From contig CAVQIB010000021.1 in the NCBI GenBank assembly GCA_963712435.1, positions 241,821 through 305,820 on the forward strand: 64,000 nt of DNA, given 5' to 3'. Shown here one piece after another: positions 38,575 through 49,002 of the stretch. A model generated the notes under the pieces. The model was not told where the DNA came from. It worked only from the letters and a program-made list of their open reading frames with translations, and searched no databases. This stretch comes from Rhodoplanes sp963712435 (GTDB lineage: Bacteria > Pseudomonadota > Alphaproteobacteria > Rhizobiales > Xanthobacteraceae). A program made the position numbers and the translations under genes. Numbering within the stretch: the stretch's first letter is position 1; the number at the start of each line of letters is the position of its first letter.

Positions 38575-39209
38575 GCGCCGCCGATCGGAGGCGGCGGATT
38601 GGATTGATCGTCGCCGCCTTAACGTCTTTGACTTGGCTTTTGGGAGTGCCGGCTCTGATCCATTGGTGGCCGGCGTTAGCTGCCGTTGTGGCTCGAAGCA
38701 TTAACCTTTATCAACGCCATGGCGACGAAAGCGAAGCGTGGGCCACACCCGCGCGAGGATAATAAGCGCGCCAGGCGTGCCGCCATGGCAAATTCAGGAA
38801 AGGTTTACGTAAACCAATCGTTGGCCCGTCACGGTTGCGCAGGCGAAGCGTGGGGCCATGCCAGCTTCATGAGAATAGCTCGCCGGCCTGCCGCCATAGC
38901 CATTCAGGCAAAGTTTACGTAAACCAATCGTTGGGCCCGTCAGGGTTGCGTGGGCGAAGCGTGGTCCATGCCAGCTTCATGAGAATAGCTCGCCGGCCTG
39001 CCGCCATAGCCATTCAGGCAAAGTTTACGTAAACCAATCGTTGGGCCCGTCAGGGTTGCGTGGGCGAAGCGTGGTCCATGCCAGCTTCATGAGAATAATT
39101 CGCCGGCCGCCGCCATAGCCATTCAGGCAAAGTTTACGTAAACCAATCGTTGGCCCCGTCAGGGTTGCGCGGGCGTCATTGATACCGAGCGTCGCAGGCT
39201 ACGGGTCTC
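38575..39209. other. Gene-free stretch holding the 110-bp repeats
   Basis: This 635-bp gap lies between the membrane protein gene and the end of the liv operon and is mostly filled by the tandem array. The first 150 bases (38575-38720) carry no recognised signal. Confidence 0.5.
38803..39171 (+). repeat. Tandem array of about 110-bp units with GTTTACGTAAAC palindrome
   Basis: The perfect 12-bp palindrome GTTTACGTAAAC begins at 38803, 38913, 39023 and 39132, always followed by CAATCGTTGG. Between palindromes the units share CGAAGCGTGG, ATGCCAGCTTCATGAGAATA and GCCGCCATAGCCATTCAGGC. Spacing is 110, 110 and 109 bp; units 2 and 3 are nearly identical and the first is more diverged. A degenerate half-unit precedes at about 38720-38800. 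The array ends just before the livF stop. Short ORFs inside are read-through of the repeat and not called. It is not CRISPR (no variable spacers). Confidence 0.9.
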
Positions 39210-39922
39210 TTAAACCCCGAGATAGCGGTCCTGCAGCTCCTTGTCGGCGGCAAGCTCCGCGGTCGAGCCGGTCCAGATGACCTCGCCCTTTTCCAGGATG
39301 TAGTGCCGGTCGGCGAAGCGCGCACAGCGCCTCCAGTTCCTTGTCGATGACGAGGATCGAGAGGCCGGTCTTCTTCAGGTCGTGGAGCCGCGTCCAGATT
39401 TCCTCGCGGATGACCGGCGCGAGACCCTCGGTCGCCTCGTCGAGCACCAGCAGCGCCGGGATTGGTCATCAGCGCGCGGCCGATCGCGAGCATCTGCTGT
39501 TCGCCGCCGGAGAGTTGATTGCCGCGCATTGGTCATGCGTTCGGCCAAGGCGCGGGAAAAAGTCGATCACGCGCTCGAACGTCCATGCCTCGCGCCCGGC
39601 CGCGGCCGGTGCTCCGCCATCACGCAGGTTTTCGCGGACGGTCAGATTGGGAAAGATCTGCCGGCCCTCCGGGCACGAGGCCGAGGCCGAGGCGCGCGAT
39701 GCGGTGGGCGGCAGCGCCGTCGACGCGTTCGCCGCGCAAGCGGATTTCGCCCGCATGCGGCGCGCACGAGCCCCATCAGCGAGCGCACGGTGGTGGTCTT
39801 GCCCATGCCGTTGCGCCCCATCAGCGTCACGACCTCGCCGTCGCCGATGCAGAAGGAGACGCCGAACAGCACCTGGCTCAGCCCGTAGGCAGCTCTCGAG
39901 ATCGCGCGACATCGAGCAGCAT
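39210..39922 (-). pseudogene. livF: LivF-type ABC transporter ATPase (frameshifts)
   Basis: Second ATPase of a branched-chain-amino-acid-type (HAAT) importer. Recovered segments: YGLSQVLFGVSFCIGDGEVV then TLMGRNGMGKTTTVRSLMGL (Walker A), GLGLVPEGRQIFPNLTV-like SASCPEGRQIFPNLTVRENL, GNQLSGGEQQMLAIGRALM (signature), VLDEATEGLAPVIREEIW (Walker B), ILVIDKELEAL and EVIWTGSTAELAADKELQDR YLGV at the end. Single extra bases near 39326, 39465, 39530 and several upstream break it. The true stop is TAA at 39210-39212; the frame as given runs past it to 39176. Confidence 0.85.
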
Positions 39923-39925
39923 GCG

Positions 39926-40685
39926 TCAGTCCTTTTGCGTGCCCGAGATAGGCGGCGCGGACAGTCGGATCGGTGCGGATCTCGTCCGGCGCGCCGGTCG
40001 CGATGGTGCGGCCGGCGACGAGCACGCTGATGCGGTCGGCGAGCGAGAACACGGCGTCCATGTCGTGCTCGACCAGCACGATCGTGTAGTGCGCGCTTCA
40101 GATCGGCGAGAAGCCGCGTCATGCGTGGCGCCGTCCTGCCGGCCCATGCCGGCCATCGGCTCGTCGAGCAGGAGCAGGCTCGGCCGCATGGCGAGCGCCA
40201 TCGCGAGTTCGAGCTGCCGGCGTTCGCCGTGCGAGAGGTTCTCCGCCATCCGTCTCGGCGCGATCCGACAGGCCGACGGTGGCGATCGCCTGCCGGGCCG
40301 GCTCGAGCAGCGCCGGATCGCTCGCCGCCCGCGCCGAAGAACCGGAAGCTGTGGCCCTGCCTGCGCCTGGACGGCGAGCGCCACATTGGCGAGCGCGGAG
40401 AATTTCGGGAAGATCGACGTGATCTGGAACGAGCGCGCGATGCCGAGCGCGGCGCGCCGATAGGCGGGTTCGCGCGTGATGTCGCGGCCGTTGAAACGGA
40501 TCGAGCCGTCGTCCGAGCGCAGCTCGCCCTGCAGTTGCGCGATCAGCGTGGTCTTGCCCGCGCCGTTCGGGCCGATGATCGCATGCGTCTCGCCGGCTCG
40601 ACCGCCAGCGTCAGGTCATTGGTCGCGACCAGCCCGCCGAACCGCTTGGTGCAGCGCCGGACACTTCGAGCAGGACGTCGCGCAT
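39926..40685 (-). pseudogene. livG: LivG-type ABC transporter ATPase (frameshifts)
   Basis: First ATPase of the HAAT importer. In order: CTKRFGGLVATNDLTLAVEP, THAIIGPNGAGKTTLIAQLQ (Walker A), ELRSDDGSIRFNGRDITREP, GIARSFQITSIFPKFSALAN, NLSHGERRQLELAMALAMRP (signature), SLLLLDEPMAGMGRQD (Walker B), TIVLVEHDMDAVFSLADRIS and VLVAGRTIATGAPDEIRTDP. Several +1 insertions. The corrected end AYLGTQKD stops at 39926, 3 bp before the livF ATG. The start ATG at 40685 overlaps the livM stop (TGATG). Confidence 0.85.
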
Positions 40686-41727
40686 CAGCCCGCTCCCGGC
40701 CGCTTGCGCCGCACGGCGATGGTCCAGAGGTCGGCGAGCCCGCCGCGCAGGAAGGTGATCATCACGATGATCAGGATGCCGAAGGGCAGCTGCCAGCTAA
40801 TGGTGAAGGAGGAGAGCACGAGCTCCAGCACCAGGAACACGGCCGCGCCCACCACCGGGCCCCACACCGTCGCGAGGCCGCCCAGCACGGCCATCGACGA
40901 CGATATCGCCCGAGCGCGTCCAGGCCATGTCGGCCGGGCTGACGAATTGCTGGCTGGCGGCGAGCAGGCCGCCGGCGAGCCCCGCCGACCGTGCCGGATG
41001 ATGACGAAGGCGAGCAGCTTGTAGCGCAGCGGCGGAATGCCGAGCGCCACGCCGCGGCGCTCGTTCTGCGCCGAGCGCGCGGATCACCATGCCGAAGCGG
41101 CTCGCGACCAGGCGGTCGAAGAACAAGAGCGTCAGCGCGAGCACGGCGAGGCACAGATAATAGAAGGGCACGCGCTTGCGCGACATCGACGCCGGCGAGG
41201 TGCAGGGCGCCCAGAATCTGCAGGCCGTCCTCGCCGCCATATTTCTGCAGGGCGACGAAGAAGTAATAGAGCATCTGGTTGAAGGCGAGCGTGATCATGA
41301 TGAAATAGGCGCCGCTCGTGCGCAGCGAGACGAGCCCCGTCAACACCGCGACGACGCCCGCAGCGAGCGCGCCGAGCGGCAGCGCGATGGCGAGATTGGT
41401 CGTGCCGTCCCACGCGAGCGGCCAGCCATGATCGGCTCGGCGTTGAATTCGTGCGAGGCGAGGATCGCGACGACGTAGCCGCCGACCCCGATGAAGCCCG
41501 CCTGCAGGAGGCTTACCAGATCGCCGAAGCCGAGAATGAAGTTGAGCGCCACCGCGGCGATCGCGAACACGATGACGCGGGTGAATAGTTTGATGAGGAA
41601 CGGATCGTCGATGAGCGAGCGCGATCGGCGGCACCAAGGCGAGCAGGCCAAGCAGAACGGCGATCGGGAGAAGGCGCATGAGCCACTGGGCGCGGTCCGC
41701 TCTGCTTGGCTGCGTCATGTCGCGCAT
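40685..41727 (-). pseudogene. livM: LivM-type ABC transporter permease (frameshifts)
   Basis: Inner-membrane permease of the HAAT importer. MRDMTQPSRADRAQWLMRLL opens, followed by IAVLLGLLALVPP, FLIKLFTRVIVFAIAAVALN with FILGFGDLVSLLQAGFIGVG (the conserved EAA-like LGFGDLVS..AGF segment), LRTSGAYFIMITLAFNQMLY, YYLCLAVLALTLLFFDRLVA, and AVLGGLATVWGPVVGAAVFL near the end. Pieces alternate between all three frames through at least five single-base changes. Joined, it has about ten helices and about 345 residues. The start ATG 41727 lies 2 bp after the livH stop. Confidence 0.84.
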
Positions 41728-41729
41728 GG

Positions 41730-42604
41730 TCAGTTCTGCACCGGAAACAGGCCCTTGCGGCCGGAGCGCCAGGATGACCGCCATCAGGATGAAGATCACC
41801 ATGCTGCCGAGCGCCGGCGGCAACAGCACGCGCCCGAACGTGTCGACGACGCCGATCAGGAGAGCGGCCACGAACGCGCCGCGGATCGAGCCGATGCCGC
41901 CGATGACGGTGACGACGAAGGCGAGGATGAGGATCGGCTCTCCCATGCCGACCTGCACGGCGAAGACCGGGCCCGCCATGATGCCGGCGAGCCCCGCGAG
42001 CGCCGCGCCGACCGCGAACACCAGCGGAAAAGACGAGCTGCACGTCGACGCCGAGCGCCGAGGCCATCGGCCGGTTGCTCGCGCCGGCGCGCACCCACAT
42101 GCCGACGCGCGTGTGCACGACGACGATGTAAAGGCCGATCGCGACGGCCGCGCCGACCACGAGAATCGCGAGCCGGAAGGTCGGATAGCGCACGCCCTCG
42201 AACAATTCGACCGAGCCCGACAGCCAGTCGGGCAGCGGCATGGGCACCGGCACCGGCCCCCAGATCAGGCGGGTGATCTCGTTGAGCACGAGGATCAGGC
42301 CGAAGGTGACCAGCACCTGATCGAGATGGGTGCGCGCATAGAAGCGGCGCAGAAGGCCGATCTCCAACACCGCCCCGACCAGCCCGGTGAGCGGCAGCGC
42401 GATCAGCACGGCCAGAACGAAGCTGCCGGTCAACGGGATCAGCGCCGCCGCGATGAACGCGCCGACCATATAGAGCGAGCCGTGCGCCAGATTGATCATG
42501 TTCATGATGCCGAAGACGAGCGTCAGCCCGGCCGCCATCAGGAACAGCATGACGCCGAACTGGATGCCGTTCAGCAGTTGCTCGACGATCAACGCAAAGG
42601 ACAT
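41730..42604 (-). pseudogene. livH: LivH-type ABC transporter permease (two frameshifts)
   Basis: First permease of the importer. MSFALIVEQLLNGIQFGVML begins it, with LTLVFGIMNMINLAHGSLYM (a hallmark of LivH), VTFGLILVLNEITRLIWGP and ILVVGAAVAIGLYIVVVHTR in the first frame; after one extra base near 42030 the second frame gives FAVGAALAGLAGIMAGPVFA then VVTVIGGIGSIRGAFVAALL. Another extra base near 41762 restores the natural end RPQGLFPVQN at 41730. Corrected length is about 290 residues, normal for LivH. It lies 81 bp after livK. Confidence 0.88.
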
Positions 42605-42685
42605 TCCCGCGCTCCGGTCCGGGACGGCGGCGCCGCTCCACCGAGCGGCGCCCGAGCTGCATCAGGCGATGGGAATTCCTCCCGG

Positions 42686-43859
42686 TCAGCTCGCCGGCAT
42701 CTTACAGTCTTCGGCGTAGGCGTCGGCATGGTCGCGCACGATCAGGCTGCGCTTCGCCATGACCGGCCGCCCCTTTGCGTCCTTTTCGATCTCGGCGAGG
42801 TAGAAGTCCTGGATCGGGTAGTGGTTCGTGTTGAACTTGAAGTTGCCGCGCACCGAATCGAATTTCACGGTCTCGAGCGCCTTGCGGAACGCCGCCTTGT
42901 CTTCGATCTTGCCGCCGACCGCCTTGAGGGCGGCGTCGATGATGAAGGCCGCGTCATAGGCCTGCGCCGCGTTGGGCGAGGGGATGCGGCCATACTCGGC
43001 CTCGAAATCCGCCGCGAAGGTCTTGCTCGCGGGATTGTCGAAGCCCTCGGTCCAGAAGGTCGAGGCGAAGGCGCCGACCGCGGCGTCGCCCATGGCCGGC
43101 AGGACGGTCTGGTCGAGCGAGAAGGACGGCCCGTAGAGCGGAATGTCCTTTTTCAGTCCGGCCTGCGCGTATTGCTTGACGAAATTGATGCCCATTCCGC
43201 CCGGATAGAAGAAGAACACCGCGTCCGGCTTCTTGTCGCGCAGCTGGGCGATTTCGGCGGCATAGTCGAGCTGGCCGAAGGCGGTATACACCTCGTCGAC
43301 GATCTCGCCCTTGAAGTAGCGCTTGAAGCCCGCGAGGAAGTCCTTCCCGGCCGGGTAGTTCGGCGCCATCAGATAGACGCGCTTGATCCCCTTGCCCTGC
43401 ATGTAGATGCCCATCGCCTCGGGCGCGGTGTCGTTCTGGAACGAGGCGGTGAAGTAGTGCGGATGGCATTGCAGGCCGGCATATTGCGACGGCCCGGCAT
43501 TGACGCTGATCACGAACGTCGCCGGCGTCGAGCGCGGGCTTCGCCAGCGCCAGCATCACGTTGGAGAAGTTGACCCCGGTGAGGATATGGACGCGGTCGC
43601 GCTCGACCATCTTGTCGGCGACCTGCCGGCCGACATCGGGCTTCGCCTGGTCGTCCCCCTGGATCAGTTCGACCGGCCGTCCGCCGAGCTTGTTGCCGAG
43701 TTTCTTCAGGCCGAGCTTGAAGCCGTCCAGCAGCTCCTGGCCGAGGCCCCCGCTCGGGCCCGAAAAGGTCGAGACGAACCCGATCCTGATCGGCTCCTGC
43801 GCCGACGCGGTTACGGTGAGAGCCGCCGCGAACGCCGCGGCCATGAGCAGCCTTGTCAT
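42686..43859 (-). pseudogene. livK: LivK-type periplasmic substrate-binding protein (one +1 frameshift)
   Basis: Periplasmic binding protein for the adjacent importer. The signal peptide MTRLLMAAAFAAALTVTASA precedes QEPIRIGFVSTFSGPSGGLG, ELIQGDDQAKPDVGRQVADK and HILTGVNFSNVMLALAKPAL. One extra base near 43518 shifts to the second frame with NAGPSQYAGLQCHPHYF, MAPNYPAGKDFLAGFKRYF, FFFYPGGMGINFVKQYAQAG and KTFAADFEAEYGRIPS. About 390 residues when joined. The ligand is unknown; HAAT binding proteins carry amino acids, aromatic acids, amides and urea. It closely resembles the protein at 53364-54551, which suggests duplication within the cluster. Confidence 0.9.
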
Positions 43860-44264
43860 GCCTTCCTCCCTGCTTCGGCTTGTTCCCGATTGACGCCCTT
43901 GGAAGGCGCCCGGGGCCGTATATTGTGCATTTTGCCAGTCCGCCGCGTCGCCCGCGACACTCAATAAATGCTCCTCTCCGAGAATTGATTGCGCCGCCGG
44001 CCGGCTTTCATTGACTCATTGCGCGGCGGATCACGTATCGGCGTTCCCCGGCGTCCGATACTAGTTCAAATTTAAACTATTTTCACTGCGGCAGGAACAA
44101 GCGTCGTTGATCGATGTCAAAGGGAAGGTCTCAGTCGTCCGCGCACGCGATCAGTTTTGCCTCCACCCATCGCACTGTGCGCGACTCCCTCCCCCCGCAA
44201 GCCAGGGAGGGTTGGGGCGCGGGGCGCCCGCGCCGCTTGCCTCCCGGCCTCACCGGCGACGCCG
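43860..44264. other. Intergenic between methyltransferase operon end and livK
   Basis: A 405-bp spacer. The middle (43960-44110) is AT-rich for this genome and contains the 18-bp inverted repeat at 44062-44079. The livK promoter probably lies here. The part from 44110 to 44264 reads through in several frames but shows no gene. Confidence 0.5.
44062..44079. promoter_or_regulatory. TAGTT-N8-AACTA operator candidate upstream of livK
   Basis: TAGTTCAAATTTAAACTA is an 18-bp near-perfect inverted repeat (one mismatched pair). It shares the TAGTT and AACTA arms and the exact 18-bp length with the palindrome at 51160-51177 in front of the corrinoid operon. It lies about 200 bp before the livK start. 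MarR-family dimers bind repeats of this size. The arms are seen; the common regulator is inferred. Confidence 0.6.
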
Positions 44265-45156
44265 TCACGCCTTGTAGAATTTGCGCACGGCGCGCAGCGC
44301 ATTGCTGCCCGTCTGCTCGAGGAAATTCCGGTACGCGCTGAGGATGTAATTGTCGTCCGGCAGGGGCCGATAGGGACGCCAGGGCGTCGCCAGCACCGCG
44401 TCGAAGCCGAGCGGCGTCGCAAGCGTCAGGAAGGCGCATTCGAGCGACAGTTTCAGATCGGAGCCGTCGGCCGCCTTCACCGGCAGTTGCTGGCCGATAT
44501 TGGTGAGCCCGCCCATGATGTGGATGCCCGCAAGCTCCGGGTCGGCGCGGATCGCACGCGATCGCCGCGAGCGTCGCGCGATGCAGCCCGGTCGTGTCGG
44601 CGACCACCGCGCTGATCGAAATGTCGATGAATATGTCGTCCATCGCGAGGCCGTAGTCGGCCTTGAGGCGCAGCGCCGCGCGCCGCGCGGTCGCGATGAT
44701 CTCCTCGGCGGTCTTGTTGGCCTTGGGCACGCCGTCCTCGACCCGCTCGGACGCCATCACGATGACCTTGAACGGGCCGAGCGGCACGTAGAGATCCATC
44801 AGGTCCCAGCGATGCTCGGTGATGGAATTGACCAGCGGCGGCGCGCCGCCGGCGCGCGCGCGGTCGTAGGTCTTCAGACACACCGCCTGCACCGCCGCGG
44901 TCGGAAAGTCGAAGCACAGCGGCACGGCGACGGCCGCCTGGATGGCGCGGACGACCTCGATCATGAAGGCGGAGTCGTTCACCGCGCGCGGGCCGATGGT
45001 CACGTCGAGATAGCTCGCGCCCGCCTCGACCTGCTTGACGGCAAGCGCCTGAATCCCGGGGAGGTCGTTGGCGTCGACGAGCGTCCGTACGCTCTTGAAG
45101 CCGGGATTGATGCGGTCGCCCACCACGATGAGGTTGAATCCGCCCGATTGTGTCAC
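44265..45156 (-). pseudogene. Methyl-THF:corrinoid methyltransferase, pterin-binding family (one +1 frameshift)
   Basis: DHPS/pterin-binding TIM-barrel enzyme of the AcsE/MtvA/CmuB type that moves a methyl group between methyl-Co(III) corrinoid protein and tetrahydrofolate. First frame from GTG 45156: FNLIVVGDRINPGFKSVRTL, AVKQVEAGASYLDVTIGPRA, VVRAIQAAVAVPLCFDFPTA, PPLVNSITEHRWDLMDLYVP and AMDDIFIDISISAVVADTTG. After one extra base near 44560: IMGGLTNIGQQLPV to the end at 44265, with a normal C-terminus. About 296 residues when joined. GTGA overlap with the activase gene. Last gene of the operon. Confidence 0.87.
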
Positions 45157-47006
45157 GATGCTCTCCGCGCCCCGCTGGGTTTCCTGAAGCCGATATTGTG
45201 CATGAAGGTTTTCTGGAAATCGGCGCGCGTGCTGAGCTCGACATAGCGGCAGCGCCCGGCGAGCGCGCGCGCCCGCCCGCGCGCTGTGCGGGAGGTCAGC
45301 ATCTGCCGCACGCCGAGGCCCGCGGCGTTCCCGACCTGGGAGAAACATTCCGGCGGCAAAGCGGGGAGCAATCCGACGGCCAGCGCGCTCCGCACGTCGA
45401 TATAGCCGCCGAACGCGCCGGCGATGACGACGCGTTCGATCGCGCTCTCGTCGAGGCCCGCAATGCGCAGCAGGAGTTCGACGCCGGTGCGGATCGCCGC
45501 TTTGGCGAGCTGCACCGCGCGGATGTCGGCCTGCGTGAAATGCACGTCCGGCGCAAGCGCCACCGCGCGCCTGCCGTCGACTTCGCGGATGGCCGGGTGT
45601 CGCGCGACAAGCCGGCCGCCGCCGTCGAGCAGGCCGGCGCCGCGCAACGCAGCGACCGTGTCGAGCACGCCCGAGCCGCATAGGCCGACCGGCTTCTTGT
45701 CGCCGATCACGCCGATCTCGATCCCGTCTGGCGCGATCGCGACGCGCTCGATCGCGCCTTCGGCAGCGCGCATCCCGCAGGAGATGTGGCCGCCCTCCAA
45801 GGCCGGCCCCGACGGGCACGAGGCGGTGACGATCTCGCCGCGATGAATGAGCGACATTTCGGTGTTGGTGCCGATATCCATCACGAGCGCGGCTGCTGCG
45901 TTCGCCCATAGCGGCTCGGTCGCGAGCAGGGCTGCGACATGGTCGCCGCCGACGAAGCCGCCGACATTCGGCGCGAGGTGAACATACGCGCCGGGCGCGA
46001 CCGCGACCCCGAGATCGCGCGCCTTCACGTCGATCGCCTCGCGCAGGGCGGCGACGAAGGGGGCGCGGCCGAGCTGACGCACCGGCAGGCCGAGCAGCAG
46101 ATGGTGCATCGCCGTGTTGCCGCACACGGTCACATCGAGGATGTCGGTCGTCCGCGATCCGACCGCGCGACAGAGATCGTGCGCGAGCGCGTTGATGGCG
46201 GCGGCCGCGGCGGCGCGCAGCTCCTCGGCCGCGGCCGGCGTCGCGGATGGCGTGATTGATGCGGCTGATCACGTCGGCGCCCCAGCCGACCTGCGGGTTC
46301 TCGATGCCGAGGCTCGCGACGCGGGCGCCGCGTCGCCAGATCGATGAGGAAGCCGGCGACATTGGTGGTGCCGAGATCGACGGCGAGGCCGAGCGTCGGC
46401 CGATCGGCCGGCGCGAAGGCGATCGCCTCGCCCTCGCGCAGAAGCATGCGCGCCGACCAGTGGGATGCGCGCAGCAGGCCGGGCAGCTGCGCGGGCGGCG
46501 GCAAGGTCGATCGCGGTTATCGGCACGGGCGAGGCGCCGATGACGCGATCGGCGTCGGATTGCGGATCGCGCAGCGTCGGCGGCGCAACCGCGATGTCAA
46601 AGCCGATCACCACGGGATCGAACGGCAGCGCCTCGCCGCTTGGGCCGGCGTCGGCCTCCGCCCGCACGATCGGCGCGAGCGAGCGCGGTTCGACCTCGAC
46701 GGTGCAGTCGGAGCGCGGGAGGACCTGGCAGGAGCGCACCCAGCGCGCCCGGCCGCCGTTCTTTGCCGCGCGCGGCGGCAAAGGCCGGCCGTCGACATGC
46801 TCCACCACGCCCTCGGCGATCCGCACGGCGCAGGCGCCGCACGCCCCGCGCCCGCCGCACGCCCCGATGATGCGCAGGCCGCTGCGCCGCGCGCACTGGA
46901 AGATCGTTTCCCCCGGACGGGCGACGATCAGGCGGTCGAGCTCGGGAAAGCGCAGCGCATGCGAAGGCGCGGACCCTGCGGAAGCGGCTGGCGGGCGATG
47001 CGGCAT
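45153..47006 (-). pseudogene. RACo-like corrinoid activation protein, 2Fe-2S + ASKHA domains (three +1 frameshifts)
   Basis: ATP-dependent reductive activator that returns inactive Co(II) corrinoid to Co(I). The N-terminal 2Fe-2S domain has LRIIGACGGRGACGACAVRI and a later Cys (WVRSCQVLPRSDC). The DUF4445/ASKHA part begins GLAVDLGTTNVAGFLIDL (phosphate-1 loop) in the second frame, GIENPQVGWGADVISRINHA in the third, and from about 46240 in the fourth segment VTVCGNTAMHHLLLGLPV, LVMDIGTNTEMSLIHRGEIV, SGPALEGGHISCGMRA, GLCGSGVLDTVAAL and VVIAGAFGGYID. Three single-base insertions (near 46495, 46330 and 46240) account for the breaks; about 616 residues when joined. Confidence 0.87.
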
Positions 47007-47031
47007 GCGGCTCCTTCGGCCAGGCTTGCGC

Positions 47032-47716
47032 TCACGCGCGCGCGGGTTCGGCTGCGCGCGCGATGAACTTGCATGTCGGGCGCGAGCGGCAGTCGTCGCA
47101 GCGCGACCAATGGGCGGGCGGCAAGCCGAGGCCGGCCCCGAGCACGAGCGAGATCGACTTGAGCGGATACAGCAGGAGCCCGCGCGTCACGCTTACGCCG
47201 ATCGCGCCGGCGTCCGCGAGGCGCAGCACCGTCGGCTGCGCCGTCGAGCGCGAGACCGGGATCGCCCGGCCGCAATTCTCCCGCAAGCACAAGACCGCGA
47301 TTGCGCGCGGCTGCGAGCATGCGGTCCTGCAGCCGGCGCGACAGCACGTGCAGGCAGTGATTGCCGAGCGCGTCGAGGGCGAGCGCGAGCGACACGCGGC
47401 GCTCGGCGCACAAAGCGGTGACCCGCTGCTCGAGGCGCGCGCCGATGGTCGCCACCCCGCAGGCGAGCGCGGTCAGCTCGCCCGCCGCCGGGAGAAGGCG
47501 CGGCGCATGCAAACTCATGCCGCCGGCATGCAGGGTCGCCGCCGCCGGCCGTTCGAGATCGACGATGGCGAAGCGAAAGGCGGGCGCGACAAGCCCGTCG
47601 CGCTCGACCATCTGGTGCGCCGCGCGGCGGAAGCGATTCGGCAGCCGCGCGCGCGCGACCCCCGGCCCCGTCTCGGCCGCTTCGCGCAGCAAGGCTCGTG
47701 CGGCGGCGTTCGGCAT
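47032..47716 (-). pseudogene. MetH-reactivation-domain-like protein with C-terminal Cys cluster (one +1 frameshift)
   Basis: About 227 residues. The N-terminal half (LTALACGVATIGARLEQRVT; ALALDALGNHCLHVLSRRLQ) and the central ELRPGDPGLALD, then LRLADAGAIGVSVTRG and LYPLKSISLVLGAGLG, follow the pattern of the vitamin-B12-dependent methionine synthase activation domain, which binds SAM and remethylates inactive cobalamin. The C-terminus adds SRCDDCRSRPTCKF, possibly a metal or Fe-S site. One extra base near 47240 breaks it. Such stand-alone activation-domain proteins accompany corrinoid methyltransferases. A role in corrinoid reactivation is inferred from the pattern and the operon. Confidence 0.65.
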
Positions 47717-47726
47717 GGCCCGCCTT

Positions 47727-49002
47727 TCAGCTTGCGTATTTGCGGGCCGCGGCGAACATCGCGCGCACATTCGCGACCGGCGTCTCGTCGGGGATGCCGA
47801 ACGCGCCGTCGAGGATCAGCTTGCCGCCCTTGTGGAACACGTTTTCGGCGAGGTGGCGCACCGCCGCGTCGACCTCCTCCGGCGTTCCGGTGGTGAGCAG
47901 CGACGGCGAGACATTGCCGCGCAGCGCGACGACGTCGCCCAGCACCTCGAAGGCGCGCACCATGTCGGTGCGCTCGAACCAGTAGATGCATTTGCCCGCC
48001 GGGATGTCGCGGATGGTCTCCAGCCGCTTGGTGCAGTCGGCCTCCCACAGCGGCATCGGGATGATTCCGCCGTCGATCAGCCCGAGCAGCATCTTGCGGA
48101 ACGGCGGCCACCAGAAGGTCTCGAACTGCTTCGGCGACATGAAGGCGTCGGGCGCCCAGTGGACCGGGATGAACACGATCGGATGGCCGGAGACCTTCGC
48201 CGCGGCGAGCGTCTGGCGGATCAGGAAGGTCGCCGCCTTGTCGAGCAGAGCGAGCAGCTTGTCCTTGTTGCGGAACAGGTCCTTCATCATGCCGGTGGCG
48301 CCGCGGAAATAGTCGGCGATCGAGATCGTAGGGGGAAATCGACGTGCTGATATAGGACATCGGGAAACCCGTGCGCCGCCATGCGCGCGGTGAAGTCGGC
48401 ATGATGGTCGCCCCAGCGCTCGACCTCTTCGCCGGCCTTGATCAGCCGCTCCAGCGCCTCCCGCACGCGCGGCCGGGCGAAGCTGCGCAGCGCGCCGATG
48501 CAGCCGAAAATATTGCAGGCCGGGAAAGTAGGCGATCTCCTCGAGGCCCTCGAACGCTTCGCCGATGCGCGGCAGATATTTCTGCAGGTAGAAGCCGGTC
48601 GGGTCGAACAGGAACTCGTCATACTCGTCCGCCTTCATGTATTCGCGGTCGAGATACTGGTAGGGCTGGTCGTCGCGCACGCCATGCCCCGGCCACTGCA
48701 ATTGCTTGTAGCCGACCGCCTCCAGCGATGGCCCGCTGGCGATGGCGAGCACGATCGGGCTGCGGCGCGTCGGGCTCGAATTCGAGGATCGCCCGCTCGG
48801 CGATCTCCTTGGTCTTTTCGTAGTCGTACATCAGCTGGCGATAGCTGATGCCGCCATAGCGGGCGAGCCAGAACGTCGCCATCATGGTGGTCGGCATGCG
48901 GTCGGGCTGCCGCAGGGCGACGCAATCCATCACGCGCTGCCAGCGCGCGTCATAGGCGGCCTTTGCTTCCGGCGTCTGGGTGTAGGCTTGCGGCGCGTTC
49001 AT
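47727..49002 (-). pseudogene. UroD-family methyltransferase, substrate:corrinoid type (frameshifts)
   Basis: Uroporphyrinogen-decarboxylase-fold methyltransferase (MtaA/CmuA/MtvB/MtoB superfamily), the likely enzyme that demethylates the unknown substrate onto the corrinoid protein. Segments: YDARWQRVMDCVALRQPDRM and WLARYGGISYRQLMYDYEKT; GYKQLQWPGHGVRDDQPYQY; ERWGDHHADFTARMAAHGFP; then IADYFRGATGMMKDLFRNKD, PIVFIPVHWAPDAFMSPKQF, GGIIPMPLWEADCTKRLETI with a candidate zinc-binding His and Cys, DIPAGKCIYWFERTDM and LILDGAFGIPDETPVANV. Four +1 insertions; about 423 residues when joined. It is not a heme-pathway HemE: the porphyrin motifs are absent and the operon is corrinoid-linked. ATGA overlap with the corrinoid gene. 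Confidence 0.82.

Noticed and set aside
38686..39032. Small ORFs inside the tandem repeats
   Set aside because: They repeat the same peptide with each unit and lack start signals; explained by the repeat itself.
38803..39145. parS centromere sites
   Set aside because: GTTTACGTAAAC differs from the parS consensus TGTTTCACGTGAAACA in core and length, and no parAB genes are nearby.
38803..39171. CRISPR array
   Set aside because: The repeats are about 110 bp with conserved intervening sequence; there are no unique spacers and no cas genes.
47727..49002. Heme-pathway uroporphyrinogen decarboxylase HemE
   Set aside because: Only the fold is shared; the porphyrin-binding N-terminal motifs of HemE are missing and the gene is coupled to a corrinoid protein gene.
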